A DNA stretch of 14,731 bases from Synura sp. LO234KE (Eukaryota > Sar > Synurophyceae > Synurales > Mallomonadaceae). The notes beneath the pieces were generated by a model, which made no database searches, was not told where the DNA came from, and saw only the letters and a program-made list of their open reading frames with translations. The stretch lies in assembly GCA_015143735.1 (NCBI GenBank), contig VKHC01000247.1:1-14731 (forward strand). The letters are read 5' to 3'. Made by a program: the position numbers and the translations under genes. How positions within the stretch are numbered: position 1 is the stretch's first letter; each line of letters starts with the position of its first letter. Below are positions 1-10,137 of the stretch, one piece after another.

Positions 1-139
1 AGGGGAAGGGGACACCGTGTAGAGGTACGAGAGGAGGATAAGTCACAGTCCTTATGGTGGAGGAGAGAGAGAGGGAGGGGAAGGGGACACCGTGTAGAGG
101 TACGAGAGGAGGATAAGTCACAGTCCTTATGGTGGAGGA
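1..139. repeat. 75-bp tandem repeat, two copies
   Basis: A purine-rich segment beginning AGGGGAAGGGGACACCGTG occurs at 1-63 and again at 76-138 with essentially no differences. A GA-rich linker joins the copies, giving a 75-bp period. Each copy holds a small inverted repeat, ATAAG/CTTAT, 8 bases apart. The array may continue left of the window. There is no convincing ORF. It could be a minisatellite or the edge of a larger repeat. Function is unknown. Confidence 0.9.
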
Positions 140-454
140 AATTTTCTCCAGAGTTCATGTAAGGCCATTTACCAATAATAGGGCACTATTGAGTGGAGAC
201 GTTCGTAAACATGTCTCAGTAAACTAAGAACGTATTGCTTCTCAATACACGGAGACAAGTCCATCTACATCACCACACAATATTTGCTAATTAAGCTGTC
301 CACAGATCTAGTCCCAGAAATAAACTGCTATGAGGACAAAATATGTCTACACCAGAAGATATCATTATTTGATCTTTTTACCTTAAGCTAAGATATCCTT
401 TATATCTTAATTGGATCAGGTATTTAAATTCGGGTTGCATCACGAGTGGACTAA

Positions 455-607
455 TATAACTACGGGGTTCGCAAATATATCAATTTATTCACTCAATTAA
501 AGAGCCCGCAATAGGGGATGAGATAGATGCAAAGTGGATCTTCCAGCTTTTGCGCCCAATTGGGCATATTACTTTTTTCTAGCACTTAGCTATTTTTGTT
601 AAGTAAA
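455..607 (+). repeat. dispersed repeat, short 3'-end copy
   Basis: This stretch matches the 3' parts of the repeats ending near 11165 and at 13589. It shares CTACGGGGTTCGC, then about 30 bases on a GAGCCCG/GAACCCG block, then GGGGATGAG, then a GATCTTCC.GCTTTTG block. Stem arms GGGTTC (465-470) and GAGCCC (502-507) can pair with one G-U. This copy also holds a perfect 12-bp palindrome, GCCCAATTGGGC, at 554-565. Only the 3' region is present, as in a 5'-truncated retroelement copy. The boundaries are approximate. Confidence 0.65.
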
Positions 608-1615
608 TATAAATAAGTCCACATATTAATCAGTCTCAAGAGATACATCATCAGATTAGGCCTGGTCATATCTAGCCCTTCCAATACAACAATTCATCAC
701 CACTAATGTAGATTGAATCGAAAAATTCCTAGTTTGAACTCATATGGTTACAAATGATTTCGGTGATTAGCGCGGTCAAGCCTCAACTATGAAAGTATAA
801 GCATCGTACTTACTACTCCGGCAAATAAATCGGCATAAATATTACTTGTTTAAGCTGCTTATCATGGCCTAGATTGATGTAGATTACCGCTCCAAATAGG
901 ATATCACGAATTGTGGAGCCAGCATCATAGTTTATGGATAACCTTCTCCATAGTATCCAAATAATATGTAAGTACGGCGGATAAGAATACAGATTTTAGG
1001 CGTACTCGCGTGGCGAGAGTATATGTACTGCTTTATATCGAGATCCTGGATAGTTACTCCACGAGAAAAAATACATTTGCTGGGATCGCAAAGATGGAAA
1101 AACTCGCGCATTTCTGCTGGGCGTCATCGAATTGAAAAAACTCACCCATCGATACTCTCAGAATACTCAGGATCTCTAAGACAGCATACACATTGTATAC
1201 GTGATTAAAATAACTAACAACTAACACTAGAGTCATCTCGGAGTATGTAAAAAGTTGTTCGCTGTACATGAAAAGAAAACAAAATATTAGTCAGGAAAAA
1301 ATAATATACATTCCGCATTTTTTTTCAAAATCGAAGTGAATTCCGCTGATAAACATTCCTGTGCCAGTTATGTATTTAATTGCTTAGCGTGAGTTTGATA
1401 AAATAATATCCTTAGTAAAATTTTCCTCATTGAGAAGAAATGCTGTGCTCTGCTTGCATGAATATTCTACGGGAGATAAGTTTAAATAGGAAAACGAAAA
1501 ATTAATTGATGACAAGAGTACTCATAATTCTGAGTTGCCATGTAAACTGTGAGTTTTAATATTTTGAAAGCAGTGCATAATTTTGATTCATAGCTGTACT
1601 GTAAGGTGAGAACCT

Positions 1616-1627
1616 ATGAAATATTAA
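1616..1627 (+). promoter_or_regulatory. three-codon upstream ORF before the main start
   Basis: ATG AAA TAT TAA lies 3 bases before the main ATG and in the same frame. Its TAA is also the in-frame stop that marks 1631 as the first possible start. If it lies in the 5' leader, ribosomes would meet this mini-ORF first and would have to leak past or reinitiate, which could lower NLR expression. The transcript start is unknown. An acceptor at 1627-1628 (TTAAG) could instead remove it. Confidence 0.35.
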
Positions 1628-1630
1628 GGA

Positions 1631-2692
1631 ATGGGAAATTTATTTTGTCGAAGAGGCGCAGAAGAAGGGTTACCAAAACTTGCGAACAATGGCGTTGTAG
1701 TCGTCGAACAGAGCGAAGAATTCCTCAAGTTTGATTTTCGCTCACTCGCTGAGGAAATTTTCTTTCAGTTGATATCGTCCAGTCCTAACCTCACCCTTGA
1801 AGAGGAGGCGGGGATCCGTAAGGGATTAATGTGTTTAGAAAACCGCTTGTACGTCTTTTCGTTCAGCATTTCCTCTTTCGAGGACAGTAGGGAAAATTAT
1901 GAGATTGAAGAAATAAAATATATAATGGACTCATTAATCAAAACTTTTCCCAGAATGGAAAAGTTGGTTACCTTTAACTTTATGTTTTCGAAGTCTCAAA
2001 CTTTGCTGCGCTTTGTTGGACACGAGATCATGATTTTAAATTGCGCTTTCAGCAGATATCGCAGTGATTCATCACGAAACTATCTGAAATCAGTGATGGA
2101 TGAAAATCAAACATCTTGGGAAAACACAATCCGTGATCTCGGGCATGGTATACGAAGGAAGTCCTATCCGGTAATGAGGCAAGGTGACAGTAATTTACCT
2201 ACTGCTGGCAGTCTTTCAACCCTATTATTGGAGACGACGAAGATGGAGCTTCTGGTGAAGTCTCTTCCGGATATAGCGAGTAGCTCCAAAGCAATCACAG
2301 CTGCTGTGAAGATTATCGGAGGAGTTGTGATGCTACCGTATTCACTGACTGCAGGCTGGAATATACTGCGAGGAGCTGTTGATGCGACTAATATTGCAAT
2401 ATCTTACAGCCTCAGTCTTGTTGCAAAGAGGGTATCGGATATATTCGTCGAGTTCGATAAGTTAGTAATCGAAGCGTCTTACAAAGTGTCACGTGGTGGT
2501 GTGACTGAAGCATACCTTCAATCGATCAAAGTCACAGTCCTGGGATGGCAGAGGACGTTGCTTAGAGGCGTAAATGAAGAAGACCTCAAGTCCCAGCGCT
2601 GGGAGATCTACGCCGCCTTCGCTACGATGCTCACAGACCTCATCCTCCGCTTGTCGCCCGTGACCTATCTCCGCAATAAATTCCTTATTCAG
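1631..2692 (+). CDS. NLR-like NACHT-ANK-SPRY protein, exon 1 (N-terminal region)
   Basis: Encodes residues 1-354 of the large protein. I chose this ATG because an in-frame TAA ends 3 bases upstream, G occupies both -3 and +4, and the N-terminus reads MGNLFCRR. Gly2 with Cys6 fits an N-myristoylation signal, and Cys6 could be palmitoylated, so membrane attachment is plausible. I recognise no family in this exon. It looks mostly helical, with a hydrophobic stretch at about residues 221-246 (AITAAVKIIGGVVML onward) that could be a buried or membrane-associated helix. By analogy with NLRs it sits where an effector or signalling domain would be. The exon ends at TTCAG|GTAAAT. Reading on gives only seven more codons and a stop inside the intron. 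The exon ends in phase 0, and the next large ORF opens in phase 0 after a good acceptor at 3205. The join is inferred, so this could be a separate small gene. Confidence 0.75.
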
Positions 2693-3205
2693 GTAAATCC
2701 TTGTTTTCAATTTTAGTTCATCTCTGCCGTTAATGATAAGTGCTGTGAATTTATGATTTTCCGGATTTGAAATCATACTGAATATCTTACTCAGTTGCAG
2801 TCATACTGGATATCTTACTCCAGTAGGAAACAATAGAATAAAGTAGATTATTATCTATGATTATCAATGATTCTGGGCAATTAAAAGAATTCAAAATCAC
2901 CTGGATTTGAAGTACGATAGGACGTTGATTAAGTGTTTACCTAAAATTTAATGAAAATTATTCTATATCTGAGCTTAAATTGGGAAAACGATGGTAATGC
3001 ATCATGGAATCAGGCACAAGCGCTTGGAATGTTGTAAAATTACGCAAGAGGATCATCTTTTTCAAGATTGAGGCCTTAATTATGCGTGTCATCACTGATA
3101 TGATAAGCTGTTCATTTCTATTCCCTGTCGCAATAACTCTTTTGGGGTGCCTCTTAGTGCTTAACTCGAGAAAAAACATCGTGTTTACTTTCTTTTTCAT
3201 GTTAG
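2693..3205 (+). other. intron 1 (513 bp, GTAAAT...GTTAG)
   Basis: The donor is CAG|GTAAAT. The acceptor follows a pyrimidine-rich run (TTTACTTTCTTTTTCATGTTAG). The TAG inside the acceptor is also the in-frame stop just upstream of the large exon, so translation can enter that exon only by splicing or at an internal start. ORFs of 70-80 codons here overlap on both strands and show no domain. The intron holds a short tandem repeat at 2773-2820. Confidence 0.75.
2773..2820. repeat. 28-bp-period imperfect tandem repeat in intron 1
   Basis: A 20-base unit starting TCATACTG and ending ATCTTACTC occurs at 2773-2792 and 2801-2820 with one mismatch (A/G at the ninth base). It is probably a local duplication. 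No function is evident. Confidence 0.8.
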
Positions 3206-6200
3206 CGCGGCATTAGTGCCAACTTGACGGTGGAGGAAGATAGTCAGTTGATGAAGTGGTGCGTCAACATCGTCGACGGTATCGCCGCTGATATCGAAGC
3301 CGACCTTCTTCCTAAACTCAAATTGGGAAGTGGTGGTGACGAATGGAAACCCGCTGGCGATGACTATAAGCTGTGCAAGGAATTGGAGGGGCTCTGCTCC
3401 CTACTGTGGAAAGGAGACGGGGAGTTGATGAGCTCGATATCCGCGTTGTTGGAGCATGGGAGAGCACGTGGGAAAGGTGTAGGAGTAGCAAGCGTGGCTC
3501 TCGCTATGTTAAGCGATTGGGTAGTAGATCTGCCAATGAGTTTGAAAGACGGAGAGTTTGATTTTAACGGATGGCTGGAATATGGATTGAATGTCATGTG
3601 GGATGAGGCGGGACTGGTTCTGGATGAGATTGTGGGACTGTGTAACGGCCAGCTGAGAGATATGGAGAAGCAAATTCGGGAGAAGCTTTTGGCCCTGGAC
3701 ACGACTGTTCTACCGGAGCTGTTAATCAAACTAACCGATTCGTTGGAGATGGTTGAAATTGTGTCCAAGAGAATGCGAGATGTGGAGTTGATTATTGAAA
3801 CTGTGATAAAAGTACTTGACACGTTGCTTTTGTTCAGTCCAACCTCTCAACGGACTGGAAGCATATTGAAGTTTACTAGGCTTGTTGAATCGTTTCATAC
3901 TGTGTGCAAGGAATTAGGCATAGTCGATGATAAAGACGTGGAATGGAAGAGAGAGACTGAGACTGATGGAGTCGTTGAAACTAAGGGGGCCGATATTGGT
4001 GATGATGCGCCGGAAATTAAAAGTGCAGTTTTGGTTGACGAAGTGTTTGAATGGAATAGATTACAGCAAATATCTTCCCTGGTGAATGTAGCGAGCAATA
4101 CTGCCAAAGAGATGATTAATGGTGGGGAAAGAGTTGAGGAAGAGATGAAAGTCGATGGCTCTGGCATCTTCGCTCGTTTCCGCTATTTGCAGAAGTGTAT
4201 CAAGGCTATTGGTTTCCATTTACAGAATGATTTGAGTTTAAGCGAGGATGCGAAATTGTTTGGGTCTTTTCCAATGGGATACAGAGTATACTCTGCAGAT
4301 GATGTTTGTGATCTATGTGTGTCTTTAGAGAATGCCGTGTCGGATCGTGTAAGAAATGATGACAACATTGGCGATGATGTTGGAACTCTGGAAGACCGTT
4401 ATATGAGCAATATCCTCCAGTCTGATGACAAGGAGTTCGAAGATAATAATAGAAACACATTCAAAGTATCAGATTTCAAGAACGTTATGTCTCAACTCAC
4501 ATCCTATTGTTACAGCATCAAGATCAAGTTGGATGTCGATACTACAACAGATTCATCCCAGGCAGTAAAATTTCTAAGTATATTGAGGTCGACGTTAGTT
4601 ACCATCTGTTCGGTTATAAAGAGGATGGTCCAGATGTGTGAAAGAATTAACGGTGCAGGCGCAAGGTTGAAGACAACAGTGTCGACAATACAAGACAAAA
4701 TCACTGATTATTCTCGCTCGAGATGGAGGTATTCAGGGGAATCTGTGGGTCCCTCACTTACGTCCATAACCGTCGAAGTGGAGTCTTTTCTTAAGCGCAT
4801 TGACGACTTTAATTCTCAAATATCGAGGGAGATTTCGAGGATTTTCGTCGACAAAACCTTTATCGATGAAACAAGTAAATTTAATCTTAGTGCGACGTAC
4901 CTAGAAATAAAAGCCAGATTCGCAGAAGATCTAAAAGGAGCGTGGCAATTCTTGTCATCGACATTAAAAGCGAAAGCTTCCACCATCGTCGAAGAACTCT
5001 GTAAAACGGTTTCGTCTAATGTGCCTGATGCAAACGAAGTGTATGTAAGGCTCAAGGAATACGGTGTGATGGACATGTTGGCCTCGATGTGTGGTATTAT
5101 GGGTGAATACGTCCGAGCACAACGAGCGAAGACTCAGCAGTGGCGGGTGCGAGAAGTAGCGGCCATGTGCGCCCTCCGCCTGTCCGCGGCTCCTCTCTGT
5201 AGAGTGATGATCAGCGAAGTCAACAAGAAAATAACCGACCAGAAGATCTTTGGTTGTACAGCTGTACGCGGGATACTGAACATGGACCCGATTACAATAC
5301 GGAAAGTCAACGATATCATGGATACCTACAGTTTACAAAAGCCGGATGAAAGTGCAATCACTAATCAAGAAATCGTTGTACGAGAAACGCTTAGTACGGA
5401 AAGGGAAAATTTGGTGGCCCAGCAAGACACCATTCACGATGAGATCAAATCCCGTTTGCTCATATTGGAGTCCACTCGTGAGGCCGCCGAGCTAGAGAAG
5501 GATCCTCTGAGGAAACAAGAGATGCTCCTGAACTGTAGGTTAGAGCAGAAGGCGTTGAGAGAGGCCTGTTTCAATTTGGCTGATTTGAGTAAGAAATTAC
5601 AAGTGGTGATTGGCTTCTTGACTTCGATTCAAACTCAGTTAGATAATATGGACTGGAAATTGGATGATATACAGAGGGAAGTAGTAGGACTAAGGGAGAA
5701 TATGAGGCGATTGGTTGGTAGGCCTGTGATGGACGTTGTGCTTGAGTGGTCGAGGCGAACGCTGGAGAGGGAATCAAGTGATATGCAAAGGGAGGTATAT
5801 GTGGAAGCGGAGGTGTGTGGGCCTGGTCTACGAGGAGATTTTAGCCCGTCCGAATCAAACAAATCTAGAAAAATCAGCGCAGTATTTAAGGACTTCATGA
5901 TTGGGATCCTAACAGAGAATGGCGAGTATAATGAGCAGATATTTGACAAAAATGTCTTCCTATTATCTGGGATGGCGGGATCCGGCAAGAGCACTGCCAC
6001 AGAAGTCTTGAAGCGTTACATACTCGGAGAGTACACCAAGGATTCGGAGTCCAAGAATAAGAGGGTTGTGCTGTTGCCCGTGTCTCTGCCTAAACTCAAA
6101 GATCCTCTGGGAGGCCTCTTCGAGGAGGGTGCTAAGCTAGCTTACGGCTTGTCCTCGGTCCAGATTCAAGAGCTCAAAGAGGAGATTAGAAAAGAAGGAA

Positions 6201-9200
6201 GCAGTGTTGAACTGGTTATATTTCTGGATGGTTATGATGAGCTTCCTGCTGGCTACCGGGGTAAGAATTTATGGCTGACGAATAACTTGGAGCAGTACCG
6301 TGACTAGTCGAGAGGGGACAACACTGGGCTTCCTAAGGTGTTGATAACATGTAGGTTAGAATTCTTATCTGAGATGTCATCATCCTCCGGTAATGGTTAT
6401 TCAAAATGCTTCATTCCCGTGGAGAAGAGCCATCCGAGCAAGAGCAGTGACAGCCTAGCGTTACGGTACTTTACGGAATGGAGATTTATCCCCTTCGGTG
6501 ACAAGAGAGAGGAATATCAACGCCAGCACATTTCCATTCAATGGCGAGATGAGATTTTGAAGGTTCTCAGAGTGACTGAAAAATCTAGTGTTGTGCGCCT
6601 GACGATAGTGGAAGAGGAGGAAATATTAAAATTAGTCGGCGAAACAGAGGAGTCTCGCTCTCTTCAAAAGGATTTTATTCGGTGTACTGTTAATGTGAAC
6701 GGTATTGATCGCCCAACCGCTGTAGACGTGCGAGAGTATGGCCAGAGGTACCATGAAATTTACGAAGAGCTGTCATCGGATGAAAAAGGGCTTGCGGACG
6801 TTGAGCTTGTCCTGTGGATGGTAACTTTGATATCAGTTTTTTTCAACATCGAAGTGAAAAGGTCTATTTCGAATTGTATTTCTATGGTTATGGAAAAGAA
6901 GTTATGGTTGCCGCCTCAGTACGACAATATGTTTAAGAAAACTAAAGAGCTGACCGATCTGACAGCGACACCGTATATGGTTAAGGTGGTGACAGAGATC
7001 CTTCCTAGTCTAAAGCAACAGTCCCGTACAGAGAGTGAAATCAAAAGTAGTTTGGTGTTAGGTCTAGGTGAGTGGATCGCTGAAGATATCTGGGCGAAAC
7101 TTAAAATGAAAGAAATAAGGTTTTCTGAATTAGAGACGGATTTGGAAGAACGGAGTCAGCCTTCCGATGGACTCAAGGTAATTGCTGATGTTGCTAACCA
7201 GGCGGCCCAGACTCTGTTTCGGCTTGAGGTTCGGGATGGAGAAATGGATTCTGTTGAAGAGGACAATTGGACGGCTCTAGATTTGGAGAGGCATTTGATG
7301 ACATCGATATCTCTCATGCTGTCAAAGGACCCTAGGAATATTTTGATGAAAATTTTTGGTAGAACCATCGGCAATATCATGTGGTCCAAGACCAATTCGG
7401 CGCTGCCTCTACTTTCGTGCAACTCTACTGAAATCGATATTTCTGATTGTTTTGGAACTCTCGTTGAAGATTTTTTTGTTCTCTGTAAATCTCCCGGTAT
7501 AGTTGATGTCCCATTAAATATTCGAATATCGAAAGAAAAGAACGCCAAGCGTCAAATTTCTCTATCTTTAGGTTTAGCGTGGCGAGTTCACGAGGAGGAA
7601 TATCTGTGTGAAATGTATGGTTGTACTTTAGGGAAGCAAATATTTCACCAATTCAAATCCCAACAGCTTGCAGATGATTCAAATGTGGAGAATATTGTTC
7701 GAATCATATCTTATGCTTTATTGTCCACGCGTGGCATTGACATGAAGTTGATTGAGAGTATTCCTCAAACATGGAGAGGTTGTAATAGATTGCAGTTAGA
7801 AGATCGACTCGTTCGTTCTATCACTGCTGCGTTGAGGCGACCGGTCATTCGAAGGAACGCGATCTACAAGACCTTTATTGACATGTATATATCCAGAGGA
7901 GTGGAGAAGGCCGTTGAGAATAGATGCGCAGTGCCCTCACATAAAATTAGAGCTGAAAGCGTCGAGTACAGTAGACGACTGGCAGTGTACCTTACTCAAA
8001 GCGGCACATCTAAACTTCGACGGCACCATTGTTCAGATATATTTCTCGATAAACACGAATCAGACGCTTTCTTTGCTGCATCAGAGGTGGCTACAGCATC
8101 TCGAAGCGCCGCACCAATTATTCAGTCCCCCGACTTTGTGGGTTTTATTCACAAAACAATGCAGGAGTACCTCACAGCGGAGGCGATAATCGAATCCATA
8201 GGTTCTTTGCGTAATGTCGGGGGTAGTCTTACACTGAAAGATCTTAATACTGGCGGTGTACTTTCATTAGAAACTAGGGTGCAATCTGCGCTGGGAAAGA
8301 TATGGAGCTCGCTGATAGAATCCCCCATAGCATACCTCAGCCTAAACCAGGAATCTGGAATAGTTGACTTCCTTGCTGATTTTATTATGGCGACGACATC
8401 TGTCGTGTCCGATATTCAGCTGTTGTTGGAATATATCCAATTGTACAGCAGTTTTAAAATCGAAGATCAGAGTTATACTGAGAGTACGCTCGCAGCCATT
8501 AGCCGCAATATAGACGCAATATTTAGCTGCAAACTTCCTCTGCGGGCCAATAGAACACTGCTACACTTGTCTGCTATGGAAGGTTCTGCAGCGATCGTAA
8601 AACTTATTTTAAGCTTTAGCAAGATTTCCACTGACGTGGTAAATGCTGTGGATAATGAAAACAAGACAGCACTCTATTTGGCTATTGAAATGGGGAATGC
8701 TGAAATATGTCAACTGCTTATGAATAACAGAGCCGATTCTTCGATATGCGCCAAAGGAGAATCGACGTTAGAGATCATGTTTCGAAATGATAAGGGAATA
8801 CCTGAGCTAACGCATGACAAGGTCGCTGGTAAAATCAAAGTCCCTGACATGGATACTGATAAGGGATATTACAAGTACAAGTTCGTGGTGGGTTGTCCTA
8901 TGGCTATATCCTATAAACAAGACGCTTGTTACATGTTTGAGGTGGAGGTGAAAGGGAGGGCTTGGGGAGAATTTATGTGCATAGGCTGGACTAATAACTA
9001 TACGAGGATGACTTCCCACGAGAGCGAAGCTGATATCCGTCACGTAGGAAAAGATAAACACACAATCGGAATGCACATGTATAAGTACGAGTGCACGGAG
9101 GGGACACTATTGAGATTACAATTCCAGTCAATGCACAACAGTTTGATAACTGGTCGTGCCAATAGCTTTTATTGTGGTACGGCTTTGGATTTCGTGAATA

Positions 9201-9844
9201 AACGTGTGTACTTCGCAGCCGACGGCGTGTGGGATAAGTTGGACGAGGAGACAAGTAGGAAACTGTTTGAGTTTATGAACGAATCCGGGAAGAGTCTTTT
9301 TCCAGCAATGAGCAGTGAAAGTGCTATTGTACAAATAGAATTCAATTTCGGCCAAAAGCCGTTCAAATACCCAGTGACGGACGATGTGTTTGGTAAAGGG
9401 GAAATCATTCCTGTTCGTCGAGTTTGTGAAGCGAGCGCTGGCATCTCCCCCCTTATGCTAGCGCTAAAGCGGAATGATTTGGAATGCTATAGTATCGTTG
9501 AATGTGTTGGGAACGACCCACTTAGAATCGATGTTGACTACAGCTCTGGAAAGTCTTTGCTTCATCTTCTTATTGACGCTTACGCTGAATACAAAACCCC
9601 AGAATGGTTGTACCACATTGAGCGGTGCATTCGGAACTTTCCTCATAATGCACAAGTTGCAGATTACGAAGGCCAAACTCCCTTGATACTTGCAATAAAA
9701 GATGGCCTTGCGGACTGTGTTGACTTGTTACTGAATATATCGAATGTGAAGGCGAAGGATAATATTGGTATGACGGCTCTTATGTACGCTGCTGAGCGGG
9801 GTCTTGGAGACATTGTCCAGTTATTACTTGACCGGGATGATCAT
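3206..9844 (+). CDS. NLR-like NACHT-ANK-SPRY protein, large exon 2, with one in-frame TAG
   Basis: A 6,639-bp exon covering residues 355-2567. It is open except for one TAG at 6305-6307 (residue 1388). Order of parts: a long mostly helical region of no recognised family (355 to about 1070); a heptad-like coiled coil (about 1078-1197, ending ...RRLVGRPV); NACHT (about 1265-1410); a post-NACHT helical region ending FIHKTMQEYLTAEAI, as in other NACHT proteins; ANK repeats from about 2133; SPRY at about 2236-2411; and further ANK repeats to the exon end. NACHT domains bind and hydrolyse ATP to switch NLR sensors from closed monomer to oligomer, and ANK and SPRY bind proteins. The likely role is therefore cytosolic or membrane-tethered sensing. 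The start at 3206 is set by the acceptor GTTAG|CGCGGC in phase 0; the first internal ATG comes later and is not needed. The exon ends CAT|GTAAGT in phase 0, in mid-ankyrin array. The TAG makes the product's integrity uncertain. Confidence 0.85.
5376..5735 (+). other. coiled coil preceding NACHT
   Basis: About 120 residues (near 1078-1197 of the joined protein) rich in E, K, L, R and Q. Hydrophobic spacing is heptad-like, as in IQTQLDNMDWKLDDIQREVV, and there is no proline until VGRPVM at its end. Coiled coils next to NACHT or NB-ARC domains often support oligomerisation or signalling. I assigned this by eye from composition and spacing. Confidence 0.6.
5936..6410 (+). other. NACHT NTPase domain
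   Basis: Walker A is GMAGSGKST (5969-5995), with Lys at 5987-5989 and Ser/Thr following. Walker B is LVIFLDGYDEL (6212-6244), with the two-acidic DGYDE pattern typical of NACHT rather than NB-ARC. The strand KVLITCRLEFL starts at 6335, and its Thr-Cys-Arg matches the sensor-type TxR of NACHT proteins. Between Walker B and this strand lies the conserved-looking NLWLTNNLEQYRD segment, followed at once by the in-frame TAG and SRGDNTGLPK. All catalytic motifs are intact, so only the TAG argues against activity. Confidence 0.9.
6305..6307 (+). other. in-frame TAG inside the NACHT domain
   Basis: Codons read ...CAG TAC CGT GAC TAG TCG AGA GGG..., and the same frame stays open from 6308 to 9844 (1,179 codons) with NACHT, ANK and SPRY motifs intact. 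It is the only stop in about 6.6 kb of coding frame. That argues against general reassignment of TAG, which would place several in a reading frame this long. One base change would make it TGG (Trp), giving YRDWSRG, which suits the loop before the sensor strand. If the codon is real and read as stop, the product is 1,387 residues and lacks the rear of NACHT, ANK and SPRY. Confidence 0.9.
8540..8790 (+). other. ankyrin repeats, first block
   Basis: Two to three ANK units are visible. LRANRTLLHLSAMEGSAAI fits xxxTxLHxAxxxGxxxIVxxLL, and NENKTALYLAIEMGNAEICQLLMNNRAD is a clear second unit. A weaker third, beginning KGESTLEIMF, runs into the SPRY domain. Ankyrin repeats are protein-binding helix-turn-helix units. 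Confidence 0.8.
8830..9378 (+). other. SPRY domain inserted between ankyrin blocks
   Basis: Motifs in order: DACYMFEVEVKG (strand of the YxEVxV type), FMCIGWTN (IGW motif), a VGKDKHTIGMH region, GTALDFVNKRVYFAADG (LD...R.I.F..NG motif), SLFPAMS (LYPA motif), and EFNFGQKPFKYPV (NFG..PF.YP motif). This covers about 180 residues, near 2233-2411. SPRY/B30.2 domains are beta-sandwiches that bind peptides or proteins and serve as recognition ends of some animal NLRs and TRIM proteins. ANK repeats flank it on both sides. Confidence 0.85.
9433..9844 (+). other. ankyrin repeats, second block (end of large exon)
   Basis: Units include ISPLMLALKRNDLECYSIVE, a longer degenerate unit at GKSLLHLLIDAYAEY, then two well-formed ones, YEGQTPLILAIKDGLADCVD and NIGMTALMYAAERGLGDIVQ. 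The exon breaks after RDDH, exactly where the next unit should begin with xGxTAL, and the first small exon opens NGTTAL. The repeat register is therefore continuous across the splice. Confidence 0.85.
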
Positions 9845-10094
9845 GTAAGTGCATAGGATGGCGAAAATATGCACTGTTACTTGTGTCCTCTTGCGAATCG
9901 CGTTATTTCACTCTTACATTTATATGTATTGAATGTACATGCACTGATTTTCATGCGATTTATTGGTTTATTGTCGGCGCGTCCCTCATGATGTTGTAGA
10001 CTGAGAGCCCCAATCGAATATTACTAAATTACATTTGTTCTAAGAATATTCGCTAATAATATGCGTAGGTAGGCGATATATATTTTATGAATGT

Positions 10095-10137
10095 AATACT
10101 TCTCGCCAGTACTGGCGCATGGACACTGGGAAGTATT
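10095..10137. other. nested palindrome and hairpin
   Basis: A perfect 14-bp palindrome, CGCCAGTACTGGCG (10104-10117), lies inside an outer inverted repeat, AATACTTC (10095-10102) / GAAGTATT (10130-10137). The right arm carries another ACTGG, so the left arm can pair as AATACTTC-CCAGT with a 3-base bulge, giving two competing folds. Function is unknown; it could be a mobile-element end or an RNA structure in the intron. Confidence 0.75.

Larger units (their letters stand above)
140..1630. other. upstream non-coding region
   Basis: About 1.5 kb of AT-rich sequence before the large gene. The only ORFs are short (around 61-71 codons, near 1023-1269, on both strands), overlap each other and show no recognisable domain. 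I see no tRNA or rRNA. The one recognisable item is a dispersed-repeat copy at about 455-607. The promoter of the large gene should lie here, but I could not pick a convincing TATA box or initiator. Confidence 0.6.

Noticed and set aside
461-510. tRNA-like gene suggested by GGTTCG
   Set aside because: The arms pair with each other across a 31-base loop and recur in element copies; there is no cloverleaf, anticodon arm or acceptor stem.
1023-1269. Overlapping 61- and 71-codon ORFs on opposite strands
   Set aside because: Both are short, overlap almost fully and lack any domain or supporting signal.
3004-3216. 70-codon ORF with a hydrophobic stretch in intron 1
   Set aside because: It overlaps an opposite-strand ORF, lies between a good donor and acceptor, and runs through the acceptor into another frame of the large exon.
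6305-6307. TAG read as an amino acid through a variant genetic code
   Set aside because: It is the only TAG in over 2,500 codons of the gene; a reassigned codon would be expected several times. Not excluded by sequence alone.
6261-6307. 47-nt intron ending at the TAG
   Set aside because: Its length is not a multiple of three and it would shift the frame away from the intact KVLITCR strand.
3364-9676. Several minus-strand ORFs of 60-152 codons under the large exon
   Set aside because: They are shadows of the long plus-strand reading frame, with low-complexity or Ser-rich translations and no domains.
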